Below are positions 14,638-23,842 of a stretch of DNA of 23,992 bases, in pieces. The stretch's first letter is position 1, and each line of letters opens with the position of its first letter. Below the pieces are notes generated by a model, which did not search any database, was not told the DNA's origin, and worked only from the letters and a program-made list of their open reading frames with translations. Where the stretch lies: positions 1 to 23,992 of the forward strand of contig JANYBR010000255.1 in NCBI GenBank assembly GCA_025360685.1. Direction: 5' to 3'. Both the position numbers and the translations under genes were made by a program. This DNA is from Pseudomonadota bacterium. Lineage in GTDB: Bacteria; Pseudomonadota; Alphaproteobacteria; Micropepsales; Micropepsaceae.

Positions 14638-15543
14638 TCAGTGCTGCGGCAGCTTCCTTAGTCTGCGCAACTGCGGCCACGCCAGGTTGAGCGCAAGCCC
14701 GCTCGTCACCAGGGCCGCTGCGGCCAGCTTCCAGGCCGGCAGCGCCTCGGAATAGAACAGCGCCGAGGTCGACATGCCGAACAGAGGTACCAGAAGCGCT
14801 GTTGGCGAGATCGTGGCCGCGGGATGGCGTGCCAGCAGCCAGCCCCAGCTCGCATAGCCGAACAGGCTGTTGCCGACCGACTGATAGAAGACCGCGGCCC
14901 AGGTCGGCCACTCGCTGCCCGCAAGCCCGGCGCGGATCGCTGGCCAGCCTTCGAACACGACCGACAAGACCAGTAATGGTGGAAACGAGAACAGACTCGC
15001 CCACACAACATAGGCCAGCATGTTCACCGCGCCCCCAGCCCGCGCCACCAGATTGCCGGCTGCCCAACAGAACGCCGCGGCGAGCACAAGGATCAGGCCG
15101 AGCGGCGTGGCGCTGCTGTCGCCGTGCGCCACGATGACCAGAAGGCCTGCTGCCGCGAGTGCCAGCGCCACCCACTGGAATGGCCGCACCCGTTCGGAGG
15201 TGAGCCACATGGAAAGACCGATGGTGAAGAAGACCTGGGTCTGGATAACGAGCGAGGCCAGGCCGGGCGAAATGCTGCGTTCCATGGCGATGTAGAGCAA
15301 GCCGAACTGGCCCGTCCCGATCAGAACGCCATAGGCCGCCAGATGGAACCACGGTACTGCCGGGCGCTTCAGAAAGAGCACCGCAGGAAAGAATGCGAGT
15401 GCAAAACGCAGCGTTGCCAGCAGCAGCGGCGGCAGGTGTATGAGTGCGATCTTGATGACGACGAAATTGCTGCCCCAGACGGCAGCGACGGCAATCGCCA
15501 GAAGCAGATGTGTCAGAGGCAGCGAAGCGGTTTTCGTGATCAT
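14638..15543 (-). CDS. EamA-type drug/metabolite transporter
   Basis: A 301-residue inner-membrane transporter with about ten helices in two tandem EamA repeats (roughly 8-140 and 152-290). The start of repeat one (AVWGSNFVVIKIALIHLPPL), the PGLASLVIQTQ stretch and the AAAFCWAAGN opening of repeat two resemble E. coli EamA (YdeD), an exporter of cysteine-pathway metabolites. The actual substrate here is not determined by sequence. The ATG at 15543 was chosen because it starts just before the first helix and follows AGAAAG; the open frame runs on to 15765 without plausible content and would overlap the divergent permease gene. It is followed by dgoK on the same strand. Confidence 0.85.
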   Translation of the reverse strand: MITKTASLPLTHLLLAIAVAAVWGSNFVVIKIALIHLPPLLLATLRFALAFFPAVLFLKRPAVPWFHLAAYGVLIGTGQFGLLYIAMERSISPGLASLVIQTQVFFTIGLSMWLTSERVRPFQWVALALAAAGLLVIVAHGDSSATPLGLILVLAAAFCWAAGNLVARAGGAVNMLAYVVWASLFSFPPLLVLSVVFEGWPAIRAGLAGSEWPTWAAVFYQSVGNSLFGYASWGWLLARHPAATISPTALLVPLFGMSTSALFYSEALPAWKLAAAALVTSGLALNLAWPQLRRLRKLPQH

Positions 15544-15671
15544 GGATCTTTCTAGTGCAATTACGTTCAGCGCTGTCCTTCGTTTTGCGCAAATCGTCCG
15601 CGCTTGCAGCGAATGGATGGCTGACCCGACACGAACTTGATAGAACGCTTTTGACTTTTGGGGGCGGACGA

Positions 15672-16577
15672 ATGGCAGTCGCTGCAAAGGGCGAAATGAC
15701 CGCGCGGCTGGCGCATTTCTACCGGCGATCGGAGGGCGCCCGCGGGCTCGCACTGCTGAGCCCAACCATGCTGATCATGCTGGCGGCGCTGGCCGCGCCG
15801 ATGGCCTTGCTGGCGCTCTACAGTTTCTGGACTCAGGAAGGCTATGCACTGAATACCCAGTTCTCACTGGCGCAATATGGTACCAGCCTGGGGCGACAGA
15901 CTTACCGCGCACTGTTCTACCGTTCGATCGAGATTTCCTCCGCCGTTACCCTCATCACGGTTCTGCTGGCCTATCCGATGGCCTATTTCGTCGCCTTTCG
16001 GGTGGAAAGGTCGAAATTCGTTTGGCTGATCCTGCTGACCATCCCGTTCTGGACGTCCTACCTGCTGCGCGTCTTCGCCTGGAAAGTGATCCTCGGCTAC
16101 AATGGCGTGATCAATTCCGGGCTGATGAGCCTTGGCCTGATCCATCAGCCGCTCGAATTCCTGCTCTATAATCCGATCGCCGTGGTGGTGACCTTGGCGC
16201 ATGCCTGGGCGCCTTTCGCTATCCTTCCGATCTATGTGAACCTGGAGAAGATCGACCGCTCTTTGCTGGAGGCGGCCGCCGATCTCGGCGACGGACCGCT
16301 TCGCCGCTTCTGTCGGATCACATTTCCGCTCTCCCTGCCCGGCGTCATCGCTGCCGCGGTCATGATCTTCGTGCCAACGACTGGTGATTATGTGACACCC
16401 ACCCTGGTCGGCGGGTCGGACGGCGTGATGATCGCGAACATCATCGAGGTGCAGTTCGACAGGGTCGGCAACTGGCCGCTCGGCGCTGCACTGGCGATGG
16501 CGAGCATGGCCGCCGTCGGCATCTTGACGCTCCTGTTCGTTCAGGCGACGCGCGCGGCTGCCGCGAGGATCCGCTGA
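15672..16577 (+). CDS. ABC transporter permease, spermidine/putrescine type (PotB-like)
   Basis: A 301-residue inner-membrane permease with six predicted helices. It carries the binding-protein-dependent transport signature (EAA loop) at LLEAAADLGDGPLRRFCRIT followed by FPLSLPGV, which docks onto the ATPase. The sequence GDYVTPTLVGG after the loop is typical of PotB-like permeases of the polyamine/Fe3+/opine group. The ATG at 15672 has a GGGGGCGGA tract close upstream; an ATG at 15693 after AAGGGCGAA is an alternative, while the frame open back to 15555 overlaps the divergent exporter's leader. It shares one base with the next permease (TGATG). No substrate-binding protein gene precedes it, so polyamine is only one candidate substrate. 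Confidence 0.88.
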   Translation: MAVAAKGEMTARLAHFYRRSEGARGLALLSPTMLIMLAALAAPMALLALYSFWTQEGYALNTQFSLAQYGTSLGRQTYRALFYRSIEISSAVTLITVLLAYPMAYFVAFRVERSKFVWLILLTIPFWTSYLLRVFAWKVILGYNGVINSGLMSLGLIHQPLEFLLYNPIAVVVTLAHAWAPFAILPIYVNLEKIDRSLLEAAADLGDGPLRRFCRITFPLSLPGVIAAAVMIFVPTTGDYVTPTLVGGSDGVMIANIIEVQFDRVGNWPLGAALAMASMAAVGILTLLFVQATRAAAARIR

Positions 16578-17383
16578 TGCGAAGCCAAGGCGCGGGACTG
16601 TTCGCCTACGCGATTGTCTATCTGGCATTCCTCTATGTGCCGGTGCTGTTCCTGCCGCTGTTCTCCTTCAACAATTCCATGTTCATCGCCTTTCCGCTGA
16701 GCGGCTTCACGACGCAGTGGTACAGCCAGATGTGGGCCGATGCCGCAGTCAGCCACGCATTGTTCAACAGCCTGAAGGTCGGCGCGGCGGCGGCGCTCGT
16801 CTCCACCATGCTCGCGATACCGGCGGCAAGGGCGCTGACACGCTATCGCGTTCCCGGTGGCGCCTCGATGCTGGCGTTCGTCAACCTGCCGCTGTTCATT
16901 CCCGAAATCGTGCTTGGCATTTCACTGCTGATACTTTTGAACGCAACCGCCATTCCGCTCTCACTCCTGACGGTCGCACTCGGCCACATCGTCGTTTGCG
17001 TGCCGTTTGCGATCACCGTTCTCGTGTCGCGCTTCGAAGGCTTCGACAAGAGCCTGGAGGAAGCCTCGCTCGACCTGGGCGAGAATGGCTGGATGACGTT
17101 CTGGCGGGTGACGTTTCCGCTTGCCCTGCCCGGCATCGTCTCGAGTCTGCTACTCAGCTTCATGGTTTCATTCGACGATTTCCTGATCGCCTATTTCCTG
17201 GCCGGATCGGACGTCACGCTACCAATCTACATTTGGGGCCAGCTGCGCTTTCCCTACAAGCTGCCCAGCGTGCTGGCACTCGGCGCGTTCATCCTCTTCG
17301 TTTCGACAGTTCTCGTCGTCTTCGCCGAGTGGGTGCGCAGCCGCGGACTGGATCACAGAAAGCACAAGATGGTGGGCGCGTGA
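16577..17383 (+). CDS. ABC transporter permease, spermidine/putrescine type (PotC-like)
   Basis: A 268-residue second permease with about six helices. The EAA loop is visible (LEEASLDLGENGWMTFWRVT then FPLALPGI), and the following FMVSFDDFLIAYFLAG is the PotC-family signature. It forms a heterodimer with the upstream permease in the cytoplasmic membrane. The ATG overlaps the previous stop by one base, and its own stop overlaps the GTG of the ATPase gene (GTGA at 17380-17383), so all three are translationally coupled. Length is normal for the family; nothing is missing. Confidence 0.9.
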   Translation: MRSQGAGLFAYAIVYLAFLYVPVLFLPLFSFNNSMFIAFPLSGFTTQWYSQMWADAAVSHALFNSLKVGAAAALVSTMLAIPAARALTRYRVPGGASMLAFVNLPLFIPEIVLGISLLILLNATAIPLSLLTVALGHIVVCVPFAITVLVSRFEGFDKSLEEASLDLGENGWMTFWRVTFPLALPGIVSSLLLSFMVSFDDFLIAYFLAGSDVTLPIYIWGQLRFPYKLPSVLALGAFILFVSTVLVVFAEWVRSRGLDHRKHKMVGA

Positions 17384-18459
17384 GCGACGAGACCTATCTC
17401 AACATCGACCACGTCACCAAGCGCTTTGGCAAGGTTCTCGCCGTGAACGATGCGCAGATCGCGATCCGGCGCGGCGAGTTCTTCTCTCTGCTCGGGCCGT
17501 CCGGCTGCGGCAAGACCACGCTGCTGCGCATGATCGCGGGCTTTGAATTTCCCGATGCCGGCGAGATCTATTTCGAAGGCATGCGCATGACCGACGAGCC
17601 GCCACACATGCGGCCGTCGAACATGGTGTTCCAGTCCTACGCGATCTTCCCGCACCTTAACGTGTTCAACAACATCGCCTATGGCTTGCGCAGGGAGCGG
17701 TTGGCACGCGCCGAGCTGCAACGCCGGGTCGAAGACGCGCTTGTCATGATCAAGCTGGACGGCTTCGGACCGCGCGGGGCGAACGAACTTTCCGGCGGAC
17801 AGCGCCAGCGCGTGGCTCTGGCCCGCGCCTTGGTGCGAAGGCCCAAGGTTTTGTTGCTTGACGAGCCGCTCGGCGCGCTCGACCGGCGCTTGCGCGAAGC
17901 CATGCAGATCGAGCTGCGGGCGTTGCAGAAGAGCGTCGGCATCACCTTTGTATTCGTTACGCACGACCAGGAGGAAGCGCTTTCCATGTCCGACCGCATC
18001 GCCGTGATGTCCGCCGGACAGGTTCTGCAAATCGCGAGCCCACGCGAACTTTACGAGGCACCCAATTGCCGCGAGGTGGCCGATTTCATCGGGCAGATGA
18101 ACTTCTTCGACGGCAAGGTAACTGGTCGCGACGGCGGCATGGCGCGGATCGACGCGGGAGCGCTCGGCATGATGGAGATCGAGACCGGCGCCTCCACGGG
18201 AGCATCGGTGCTGCTCGCTCTGCGGCCGGAGAAGATCGCGCTTTCGGCGGCGGCGACGAATTCGGTGAAAGGCACCGTCATGGCGGCGGCGTATCTGGGC
18301 GAGCGCAGCCACTACAACATCGATGTGCCGGGATTGAACGAACCCGTCTCGGTAGCCACGCAGAACGTAGGTAAGATCGCCTCCCAGGGCCACGAGCCCG
18401 GCGACACTGTGCACATGACCTGGCCGCCCGGCGCGCTGGTGGTGTTGCCGAGGGATTAG
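17380..18459 (+). CDS. ABC transporter ATPase, spermidine/putrescine type (PotA-like)
   Basis: A 359-residue ATPase that powers the two preceding permeases. Walker A GPSGCGKT is at 39-46, the Q-loop glutamine at 85, signature LSGGQRQRVALARAL at 137-151, Walker B VLLLDEP at 157-163 and the H-loop histidine at 195. A C-terminal TOBE-type regulatory/substrate-sensing domain follows from about residue 235 (ALRPEKIAL). The reading frame stays open far upstream, but only the GTG at 17380, overlapping the PotC-like stop, gives the normal N-terminus. All catalytic residues are intact. A palindromic element lies 33 bases after the stop. Confidence 0.93.
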   Translation: MSDETYLNIDHVTKRFGKVLAVNDAQIAIRRGEFFSLLGPSGCGKTTLLRMIAGFEFPDAGEIYFEGMRMTDEPPHMRPSNMVFQSYAIFPHLNVFNNIAYGLRRERLARAELQRRVEDALVMIKLDGFGPRGANELSGGQRQRVALARALVRRPKVLLLDEPLGALDRRLREAMQIELRALQKSVGITFVFVTHDQEEALSMSDRIAVMSAGQVLQIASPRELYEAPNCREVADFIGQMNFFDGKVTGRDGGMARIDAGALGMMEIETGASTGASVLLALRPEKIALSAAATNSVKGTVMAAAYLGERSHYNIDVPGLNEPVSVATQNVGKIASQGHEPGDTVHMTWPPGALVVLPRD

Positions 18460-18492
18460 AGCACAGATAGATCGGTCCCAAACAGCTCAAGC

Positions 18493-18573
18493 CGTCATCG
18501 CCCGCTTTATGCGGGCGACCCAACTTTTACAACCAGACTAAGCTGGGTTGCCCGGACGGGCCGGGCAATGACG
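18493..18573. repeat. 81-base imperfect palindromic intergenic element
   Basis: The ends CGTCAT and ATGACG are perfect inverted repeats. Inside, GCGGGCGACCCAACTT pairs with AAGCTGGGTTGCCCGG with few mismatches. Each half also has its own hairpin: CGCCCGC/GCGGGCG on the left and GCCCGG/CCGGGC on the right. This resembles the families of palindromic extragenic repeats common in alphaproteobacteria. It sits between the convergent ATPase and glnE genes, where it may act as a bidirectional terminator. No second copy was found in this window. Confidence 0.7.
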
Positions 18574-18609
18574 AGTTCCGAGAACAGCGATCGAAAATCG
18601 AAATCGAAA

Positions 18610-21495
18610 TCACACCATCACCCGTTCATAGATCTCGCGCACACTGGATTGCGTCATGGCAAGGCGCGCCTCGAGCTGGGAAAAATCCAACTGTCCGGCC
18701 GCTCTGCACAACAGACCCTTCAGACCGGTCGTTGCGTTTTGCGGGTCGAGCGTGCCGTCGAGCGCGATGCGCAACACCTGGGTGAGTGCCTGTTGCAGTG
18801 CAGCCGCCTCAACCAGCGCATGCGCATCGTCCGACGTCAGCGCGCTTGCCGCTCCAAGTTTGCGCAAGGCGGCGACCGTGTTGGTGTCGAGTACGCCCGG
18901 CTCGAGCGGCGCGGCGCACAGCTGCAATGTCTGGGCGATGAATTCGATGTCGACCAGGCCGCCGGCGGCGAATTTCAAATCCCAGCGGTTGGTCGAGGGA
19001 ATCTGCGCGGCAAGCTTTGTGCGCATGTCTCGCGCATCGGCCAGGGTCTTTGCCGGATCGGCCGGCAGCCGCAACGTGCGTGCGATCTCCTCTTCGACTG
19101 CACGTCGCAGCCTCTGCGGCGACACGATCACCCTGGCGCGGGTTAGCGCCATGCGCTCCCAGGTCCAGGATTCGGTCGCATGATAGCGCGCGAACGACTC
19201 CAGGCTGACCGCCACCGGTCCCTTGTTGCCGGTCGGGCGCAGGCGCATGTCGACTTCGTAGAGGCCGCCCGCTCCGGTCAGCGCCGTCAGCGCCACGATC
19301 AAGCGCTGCGCGAGCCGTGCATAATAAACGATCACAGGCAACGGCTTTTCGCCATTGCTTGCCTCGACGGCTTTGGGCACGTCGTAGACGAAGATCAGAT
19401 CGAGGTCGGAGCCCGCCGTCATTTCCCGCCCGCCGAGCTTGCCCATCGCGATTACCGCGAACTGGCCGCCCGGCATCGTTCCGGCCGTCTCGCCCAGTTC
19501 GCGTTCGACCACGGGAAGCAGACTGGCGATCGCGGCCTCCGCGATGTTGGCAAGTGCCGGACCAGCCGCTTCGGCGCTCGCCGTGCCCTGGATGATCTGC
19601 ACGCCGACGCGGAAAATCTGCTCTTTGGCAAAGCGCCGCACGGCATCGAGCGCATCCTCATAGTCGCCGCTGCGCAACAGCTGGTCGCCTAGCAGCCGAT
19701 CCAGTGCATCGCGCGGCGGCAATGCGTGAAGAAAATCGGCGTCGATCAGCGCATCGAGCGTAGCCGGTGCCCGGCTGAGATGCTGCGCCAGGCGCGGCGC
19801 GGACCCGACGATCGCCGCGATCAGCGCCAGAAGATCGGGACGCGCCAGCAAGAGCGAGAACAGTTGCACGCCGGCCGGAAGATTGGAGAGAAACCGGTCG
19901 AACTGGGCGAACGCTGCATCAGGATCGGCGGTCGCAGCCAGCGCGGGAAGCAGCACCGGAACCAGTTTTGTCAGCATCTCGCGGGCGCGGGCGCTGCGCA
20001 TCGCACGGATGCGGCCATGATGCCAGCCGCGAATGGCGGCGGATGCGTGCGCCGGGTCTTTGAACCCCATGCGGCCGAGCGTCGACAACGTCTCGGGATC
20101 CTCCTCGACGCCGGTGAAGACGAGATTGCCTTCCGTCGCCGTCAACTCCTGCTCGCGCTCGAACAGGCGGGCATAGTGCCCCTGCACCGTCTCGAGCTGT
20201 GCGGTCAACGCCGCGCCAAACGCCGCTGGGTCGGAAAAACCCATGAAGCAGGCAATGTGTGCGATCTCCTCCAACTCCTTCGGCACACTATGGGTTTGTT
20301 GGTCCTCGATCATCTGCAGCCGGTGTTCCAAGGTGCGAAGGAAGCGGTAGGCGTGCTTGAGATCGGACGTCGTCTTCTCCGACACAAGCTGGCGCGCGTA
20401 CAGTGCATCGAGTGCGGCCATGGTGCCGTTCCGGCGCAGCTCGGGCAGGCGCCCGCCGAGTATGAGCTGCTGTGTCTGCACGAAGAACTCGATCTCGCGA
20501 ATGCCACCGCGTCCCAGCTTGATGTTGTGGCCGGCGACGGCGACGGTGCGGTGGCCCTCATGCGCATGGATCTGGCGCTTGATCGAATGGATGTCCTCGA
20601 TCGCGGCATAGTCGAGATTGCGCCGCCAGATGAAAGGCTCCATGGCCTTGAGAAAACGCGCGCCCGTGTCCGGGTCGCCGGCGCAAGCGCGCGCCTTGAT
20701 GAACGCGGCACGTTCCCAATTCTGACCCATGCCTTCGTAGTAGGATTCGGCAGCGTCGGTGGAGATCGCGACCTGTGTAGCGCCGGCATCGGGGCGCAGG
20801 CGCAGATCGACGCGGAAGACATAGCCGTCTGCGGTGATCTCGGTCAGCAGCTTGACGATGCCACGCACCAGATCGACCGCCGCGCCGCGCGCATCGTCGC
20901 GCTTGCGAAAGGGAAAGCGTCGTGGGTCGTAGAAAACGACCAAATCGATGTCGCTGGAATAGTTGAGCTCGAAGGCGCCATATTTGCCCATCGCCAGCGC
21001 GGTCAGGCCCGTCGTCGCTTCGAGGGTCGCTCCGTCACATTCCGCCATCTCCGCTTTCTGCGCCGCCTCCCGTAAAACGAATCTGAGCGCACCGTGCACG
21101 CTAGCATCGGCGAATTCGGTCAGCGCGCGCGTGACCTTCTCCAATTGCCAGATGCCGGCAATGTCCGCGAGCGCGATGGCCAGCGCCGCGCGGCGCTTGG
21201 CGATGCGCAGTCGCGTCATTGCTTCGGCCTGCGTTTCCGCCTCGGCCGCAGTCAGCGCGAGGCCCTTGGCCGCCTCGACGAATGCATCCGGACCTTGTTC
21301 GAACAGACGAGCCAGCAGCGCGTGCTCGCGCAATGCCAAACGCGCCAGGAACGGGCTGTTGCCGAATGCGCCGGCAAGAACGGGTCGTAGCGCGTCGGGC
21401 GGCACGAAACCCTCGCCCTGCAGCGAGGCGAATGTGCGCTCGGAGCGAGCGGCATCGAACGGAGCTGGCGGCGAAGCGCCGTCGAATTCAGTCAT
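18610..21495 (-). CDS. glnE: bifunctional glutamine synthetase adenylyltransferase / adenylyl-removing enzyme
   Basis: A 961-residue enzyme (E. coli about 946) that adds AMP to, and removes it from, glutamine synthetase in response to PII status. It has two nucleotidyltransferase domains. The N-terminal adenylyl-removing one carries GKYGAFELNYSSDIDLVVFY (SDID at 181-184). The C-terminal adenylylating one carries GKLGGREMTAGSDLDLIFVY (GSDLD at about 694-698). Each is followed by the helical PII/GS-binding type regions. Both aspartate pairs needed for metal binding are intact, so both activities should be present. The start ATG at 21495 has only a weak ribosome site, but no better candidate is seen. 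It lies 49 bases after the histidine kinase gene on the same strand and is probably co-transcribed with it. The cytosolic enzyme links this cluster to nitrogen control. Confidence 0.96.
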   Translation of the reverse strand: MTEFDGASPPAPFDAARSERTFASLQGEGFVPPDALRPVLAGAFGNSPFLARLALREHALLARLFEQGPDAFVEAAKGLALTAAEAETQAEAMTRLRIAKRRAALAIALADIAGIWQLEKVTRALTEFADASVHGALRFVLREAAQKAEMAECDGATLEATTGLTALAMGKYGAFELNYSSDIDLVVFYDPRRFPFRKRDDARGAAVDLVRGIVKLLTEITADGYVFRVDLRLRPDAGATQVAISTDAAESYYEGMGQNWERAAFIKARACAGDPDTGARFLKAMEPFIWRRNLDYAAIEDIHSIKRQIHAHEGHRTVAVAGHNIKLGRGGIREIEFFVQTQQLILGGRLPELRRNGTMAALDALYARQLVSEKTTSDLKHAYRFLRTLEHRLQMIEDQQTHSVPKELEEIAHIACFMGFSDPAAFGAALTAQLETVQGHYARLFEREQELTATEGNLVFTGVEEDPETLSTLGRMGFKDPAHASAAIRGWHHGRIRAMRSARAREMLTKLVPVLLPALAATADPDAAFAQFDRFLSNLPAGVQLFSLLLARPDLLALIAAIVGSAPRLAQHLSRAPATLDALIDADFLHALPPRDALDRLLGDQLLRSGDYEDALDAVRRFAKEQIFRVGVQIIQGTASAEAAGPALANIAEAAIASLLPVVERELGETAGTMPGGQFAVIAMGKLGGREMTAGSDLDLIFVYDVPKAVEASNGEKPLPVIVYYARLAQRLIVALTALTGAGGLYEVDMRLRPTGNKGPVAVSLESFARYHATESWTWERMALTRARVIVSPQRLRRAVEEEIARTLRLPADPAKTLADARDMRTKLAAQIPSTNRWDLKFAAGGLVDIEFIAQTLQLCAAPLEPGVLDTNTVAALRKLGAASALTSDDAHALVEAAALQQALTQVLRIALDGTLDPQNATTGLKGLLCRAAGQLDFSQLEARLAMTQSSVREIYERVMV

Positions 21496-21544
21496 GGCAA
21501 CAGAATGTCATGGCTCGCTTTTGCTGACCATGTCGCCTGATCGC

Positions 21545-22948
21545 CTAGCGCGGCCTTGGCGGGTGGCGCGGAAAGCGAATGATGGCGCGCAGGCCCGGCG
21601 CATTGTCCTCAAGCATCAGCTTGGCTTCGTGCAGGCGCGCGACTGCGGCCACCAGGCTAAGGCCAAGCCCGGTGCCCGGTGAGTTGCGGCTGGCTTCGAG
21701 GCGCACAAACCGCTCGACCACGCGTGCGCGTTCGACGGCTTCGATTCCCGGACCCGTATCGGCGACCGCCAGTTCGACCCCGAGCGGTGTATCGGATGCG
21801 GTCACGGTCACCTTGCCGCCCGAAGGCGTGTACTTGATCGCATTGTCCACCAGATTGGCGAGCGCCTGTGAAATCAGGCTGCGATTGGCGTCGATCATCG
21901 TCGTGCCGGATGGGGATATCTGCAAGCCGACGTCTTTTTCCTCCGCCAGCGGTGCGTAGAGTTCGGAAATGTCCGCAGCGACCGCGGCCAGATCGATCGG
22001 CGCCATTTCGCCGCGTGCCACGCCCGCATCGGCCTCGGCGATCAGCAGCAGCGCGTTGAAAGTCGTGATGAGCTGATCGGTTTCGGCCACCGCCGATTCG
22101 ATCTGAGCCGTCTCGTCGCTTGCCGGATCGAGGTGGCGCAAGGTGGCCTCGAGCCGGTTGCGCAGCCGATTGAGAGGCGTGCGAAGATCGTGGGCGACGG
22201 AATCGGTGACTTCCCGAACGCCCTTCATCAGCCGCTCTATGCGATCGAGCATGGCGTTGAGATTCTCCGCCAGCGCGTCGAACTCGTCATGGGCCGCGCC
22301 GATGGGCACGCGGCGCGACAGGTCTCCGGCCATGATCTCGCCGCTCGTCCGGTTGATGGAATCAAGACGCGCCAGCATGTTGCGGCTCATCAGCGCGCCG
22401 CCGCCAAGGCCGAACAAGAGTACGAGGCCGACAGTCCAGGGCAAGGTCGTGGTGAAGAGCTGTTCGGTCTGGTAGCGCTCATGCACATCTTGGGCGACCA
22501 GCAGATTGAAGCCGCCGGTCAGCGCGAAGATGCGACCGCGCGCACGGCGCGTTTCCAGCTGGTTCTCGACGCGGCGCTGATAGTCGAACTCCACGAAATT
22601 GTCGGGATGGGTCATGTTCGCCGGCCAGGCGTCGAGATTGCCGACGATGGGTTGCTTTTGCGCATTGGCGAGCAGATAGAGTCCCGGTCCGCCATGCGCC
22701 GAGCGGCTGATGACCACTTCGGCCAGTCCGCGCAGGCCGAGCTGCTGGTACTGTTCCGACAGACCGGTGATCTCGGCCTCGATGATCTGATCGGTCTGCG
22801 CGTCGAGAGTGCGCTTGGTGTTCCAATAGGTGAATGCCAGCAGCGCCGTCACCGAGAGGGCGAACAGGATCGTGTAGACAAGAACGATGCGATAGGCCTG
22901 CGTCCGCAGGATGCTGGGCCACGATCCCCCCTTGTTGAAGCGCATCAT
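21545..22948 (-). CDS. two-component sensor histidine kinase (HAMP-HisKA-HATPase)
   Basis: A 467-residue membrane sensor kinase. Membrane helices are at about 20-42 and 168-188, with a periplasmic domain of roughly 125 residues between them that I do not recognise. A HAMP linker follows (about 188-243), then the phosphorylated histidine H253 in SVAHDLRTPLN. The ATP-binding domain has the N box (LVDNAIKY, N369), G1 box DTGPG at 397-401 and G2 box GTGLGL at 425-430. All catalytic motifs are intact. It follows the OmpR-type regulator by 84 bases on the same strand, so the two form a pair, and glnE follows after 49 bases. The signal is unknown; the protease just upstream suggests an envelope-related stimulus, but this is inference. 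Confidence 0.94.
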   Translation of the reverse strand: MMRFNKGGSWPSILRTQAYRIVLVYTILFALSVTALLAFTYWNTKRTLDAQTDQIIEAEITGLSEQYQQLGLRGLAEVVISRSAHGGPGLYLLANAQKQPIVGNLDAWPANMTHPDNFVEFDYQRRVENQLETRRARGRIFALTGGFNLLVAQDVHERYQTEQLFTTTLPWTVGLVLLFGLGGGALMSRNMLARLDSINRTSGEIMAGDLSRRVPIGAAHDEFDALAENLNAMLDRIERLMKGVREVTDSVAHDLRTPLNRLRNRLEATLRHLDPASDETAQIESAVAETDQLITTFNALLLIAEADAGVARGEMAPIDLAAVAADISELYAPLAEEKDVGLQISPSGTTMIDANRSLISQALANLVDNAIKYTPSGGKVTVTASDTPLGVELAVADTGPGIEAVERARVVERFVRLEASRNSPGTGLGLSLVAAVARLHEAKLMLEDNAPGLRAIIRFPRHPPRPR

Positions 22949-23032
22949 GGCGCGGGATCTTCAAAGGTCGTGCGCGCAAGCCGCGCACGGAATATTGGCG
23001 TTTCCGCTCCCGACACCTGGCCGGATTGCGCT

Positions 23033-23710
23033 CTAGGCGCGCGCACGAATCATATAGCCCGCGCCGCGCACCGTGTGCAGCAGCGCCGTGTCGAAACCCT
23101 TGTCGATCTTGGCGCGCAGCCGCGAGATGTGAACGTCGATCACGTTGGTCTGCGGATCGAAGTGATATTCCCAGACACTTTCGAGAAGCATGGTGCGGGT
23201 TACGACCTGGCTGGCGTGGCGCATGAGATATTCGAGCAGGCGGAACTCGCGCGGCTGCAGGTCGATGGCCGAGCCGGCGCGCATGGCCGTGCGCGTGAGC
23301 AGATCCAGCTCCAGATCGCCGACCTGAAGCCGCGTCTTGACGGCTTGCGGCGAACGGCGGCGCATCAGCGCGTCGATGCGCGCGAGCAACTCCACAAAGG
23401 CGTAGGGCTTGGTCAGATAGTCGTCGCCGCCGGCTTTCAGGCCCTTCACCCGATCGTCGACTTCGGAGAGGGCGCTGAGGAACAGGACCGGAATCGCGTT
23501 GCCGTGCTCGCGCATCTCCGCGACGATGTGCAGTCCGTCCATCTTCGGCAGCATGCGGTCGACCACCGCGACGTCGTAAGGGCGTGACAGAGCCAGGGTC
23601 AGGCCCGTCTCGCCGTCTGCCGCGTCGTCGACGACGTGGCCGGCTTCCTTCAACCCGTTCACCAGGTAACGCTGGGCTTCCAGATCGTCTTCAACGACAA
23701 GAATGCGCAT
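23033..23710 (-). CDS. OmpR-family response regulator
   Basis: A 225-residue DNA-binding regulator. The receiver domain (about 1-115) has the acidic pair D8/D9, phosphoacceptor D51 (VVDRMLPKMDG), S79 and K101 (LTKPY). The winged-helix output domain (about 125-222) has the OmpR/PhoB-type ends RLLEYLMRH, NVIDVHISRLRAKID and HTVRGAGYMI. The ATG at 23710 follows GGGAG by nine bases; the open frame upstream to 23836 is proline/alanine-rich and is rejected. It lies between the Do-type protease gene (132 bases upstream) and the cognate histidine kinase on the same strand. Targets cannot be read from the sequence. Confidence 0.95.
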   Translation of the reverse strand: MRILVVEDDLEAQRYLVNGLKEAGHVVDDAADGETGLTLALSRPYDVAVVDRMLPKMDGLHIVAEMREHGNAIPVLFLSALSEVDDRVKGLKAGGDDYLTKPYAFVELLARIDALMRRRSPQAVKTRLQVGDLELDLLTRTAMRAGSAIDLQPREFRLLEYLMRHASQVVTRTMLLESVWEYHFDPQTNVIDVHISRLRAKIDKGFDTALLHTVRGAGYMIRARA

Positions 23711-23842
23711 CGCAGCGTCTCCCGGAAAGTCGTCCGCAAAAAGGGTCCGCGCCGGCGGCAGCAACGGGGGGGATGGGGCCGCTACCACCGGCGCGGGGGC
23801 CGGACGACGTGAATTTCTTCCCGCCGTCCGGTACACGCAAAA

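Noticed and set aside
19726..21075. 449-codon plus-strand frame within glnE
   Set aside because: Antisense shadow of glnE, whose two catalytic domains are intact on the minus strand.
22133..23587. 484-codon plus-strand frame over the kinase and regulator
   Set aside because: Antisense shadow; the minus strand has all kinase and receiver motifs.
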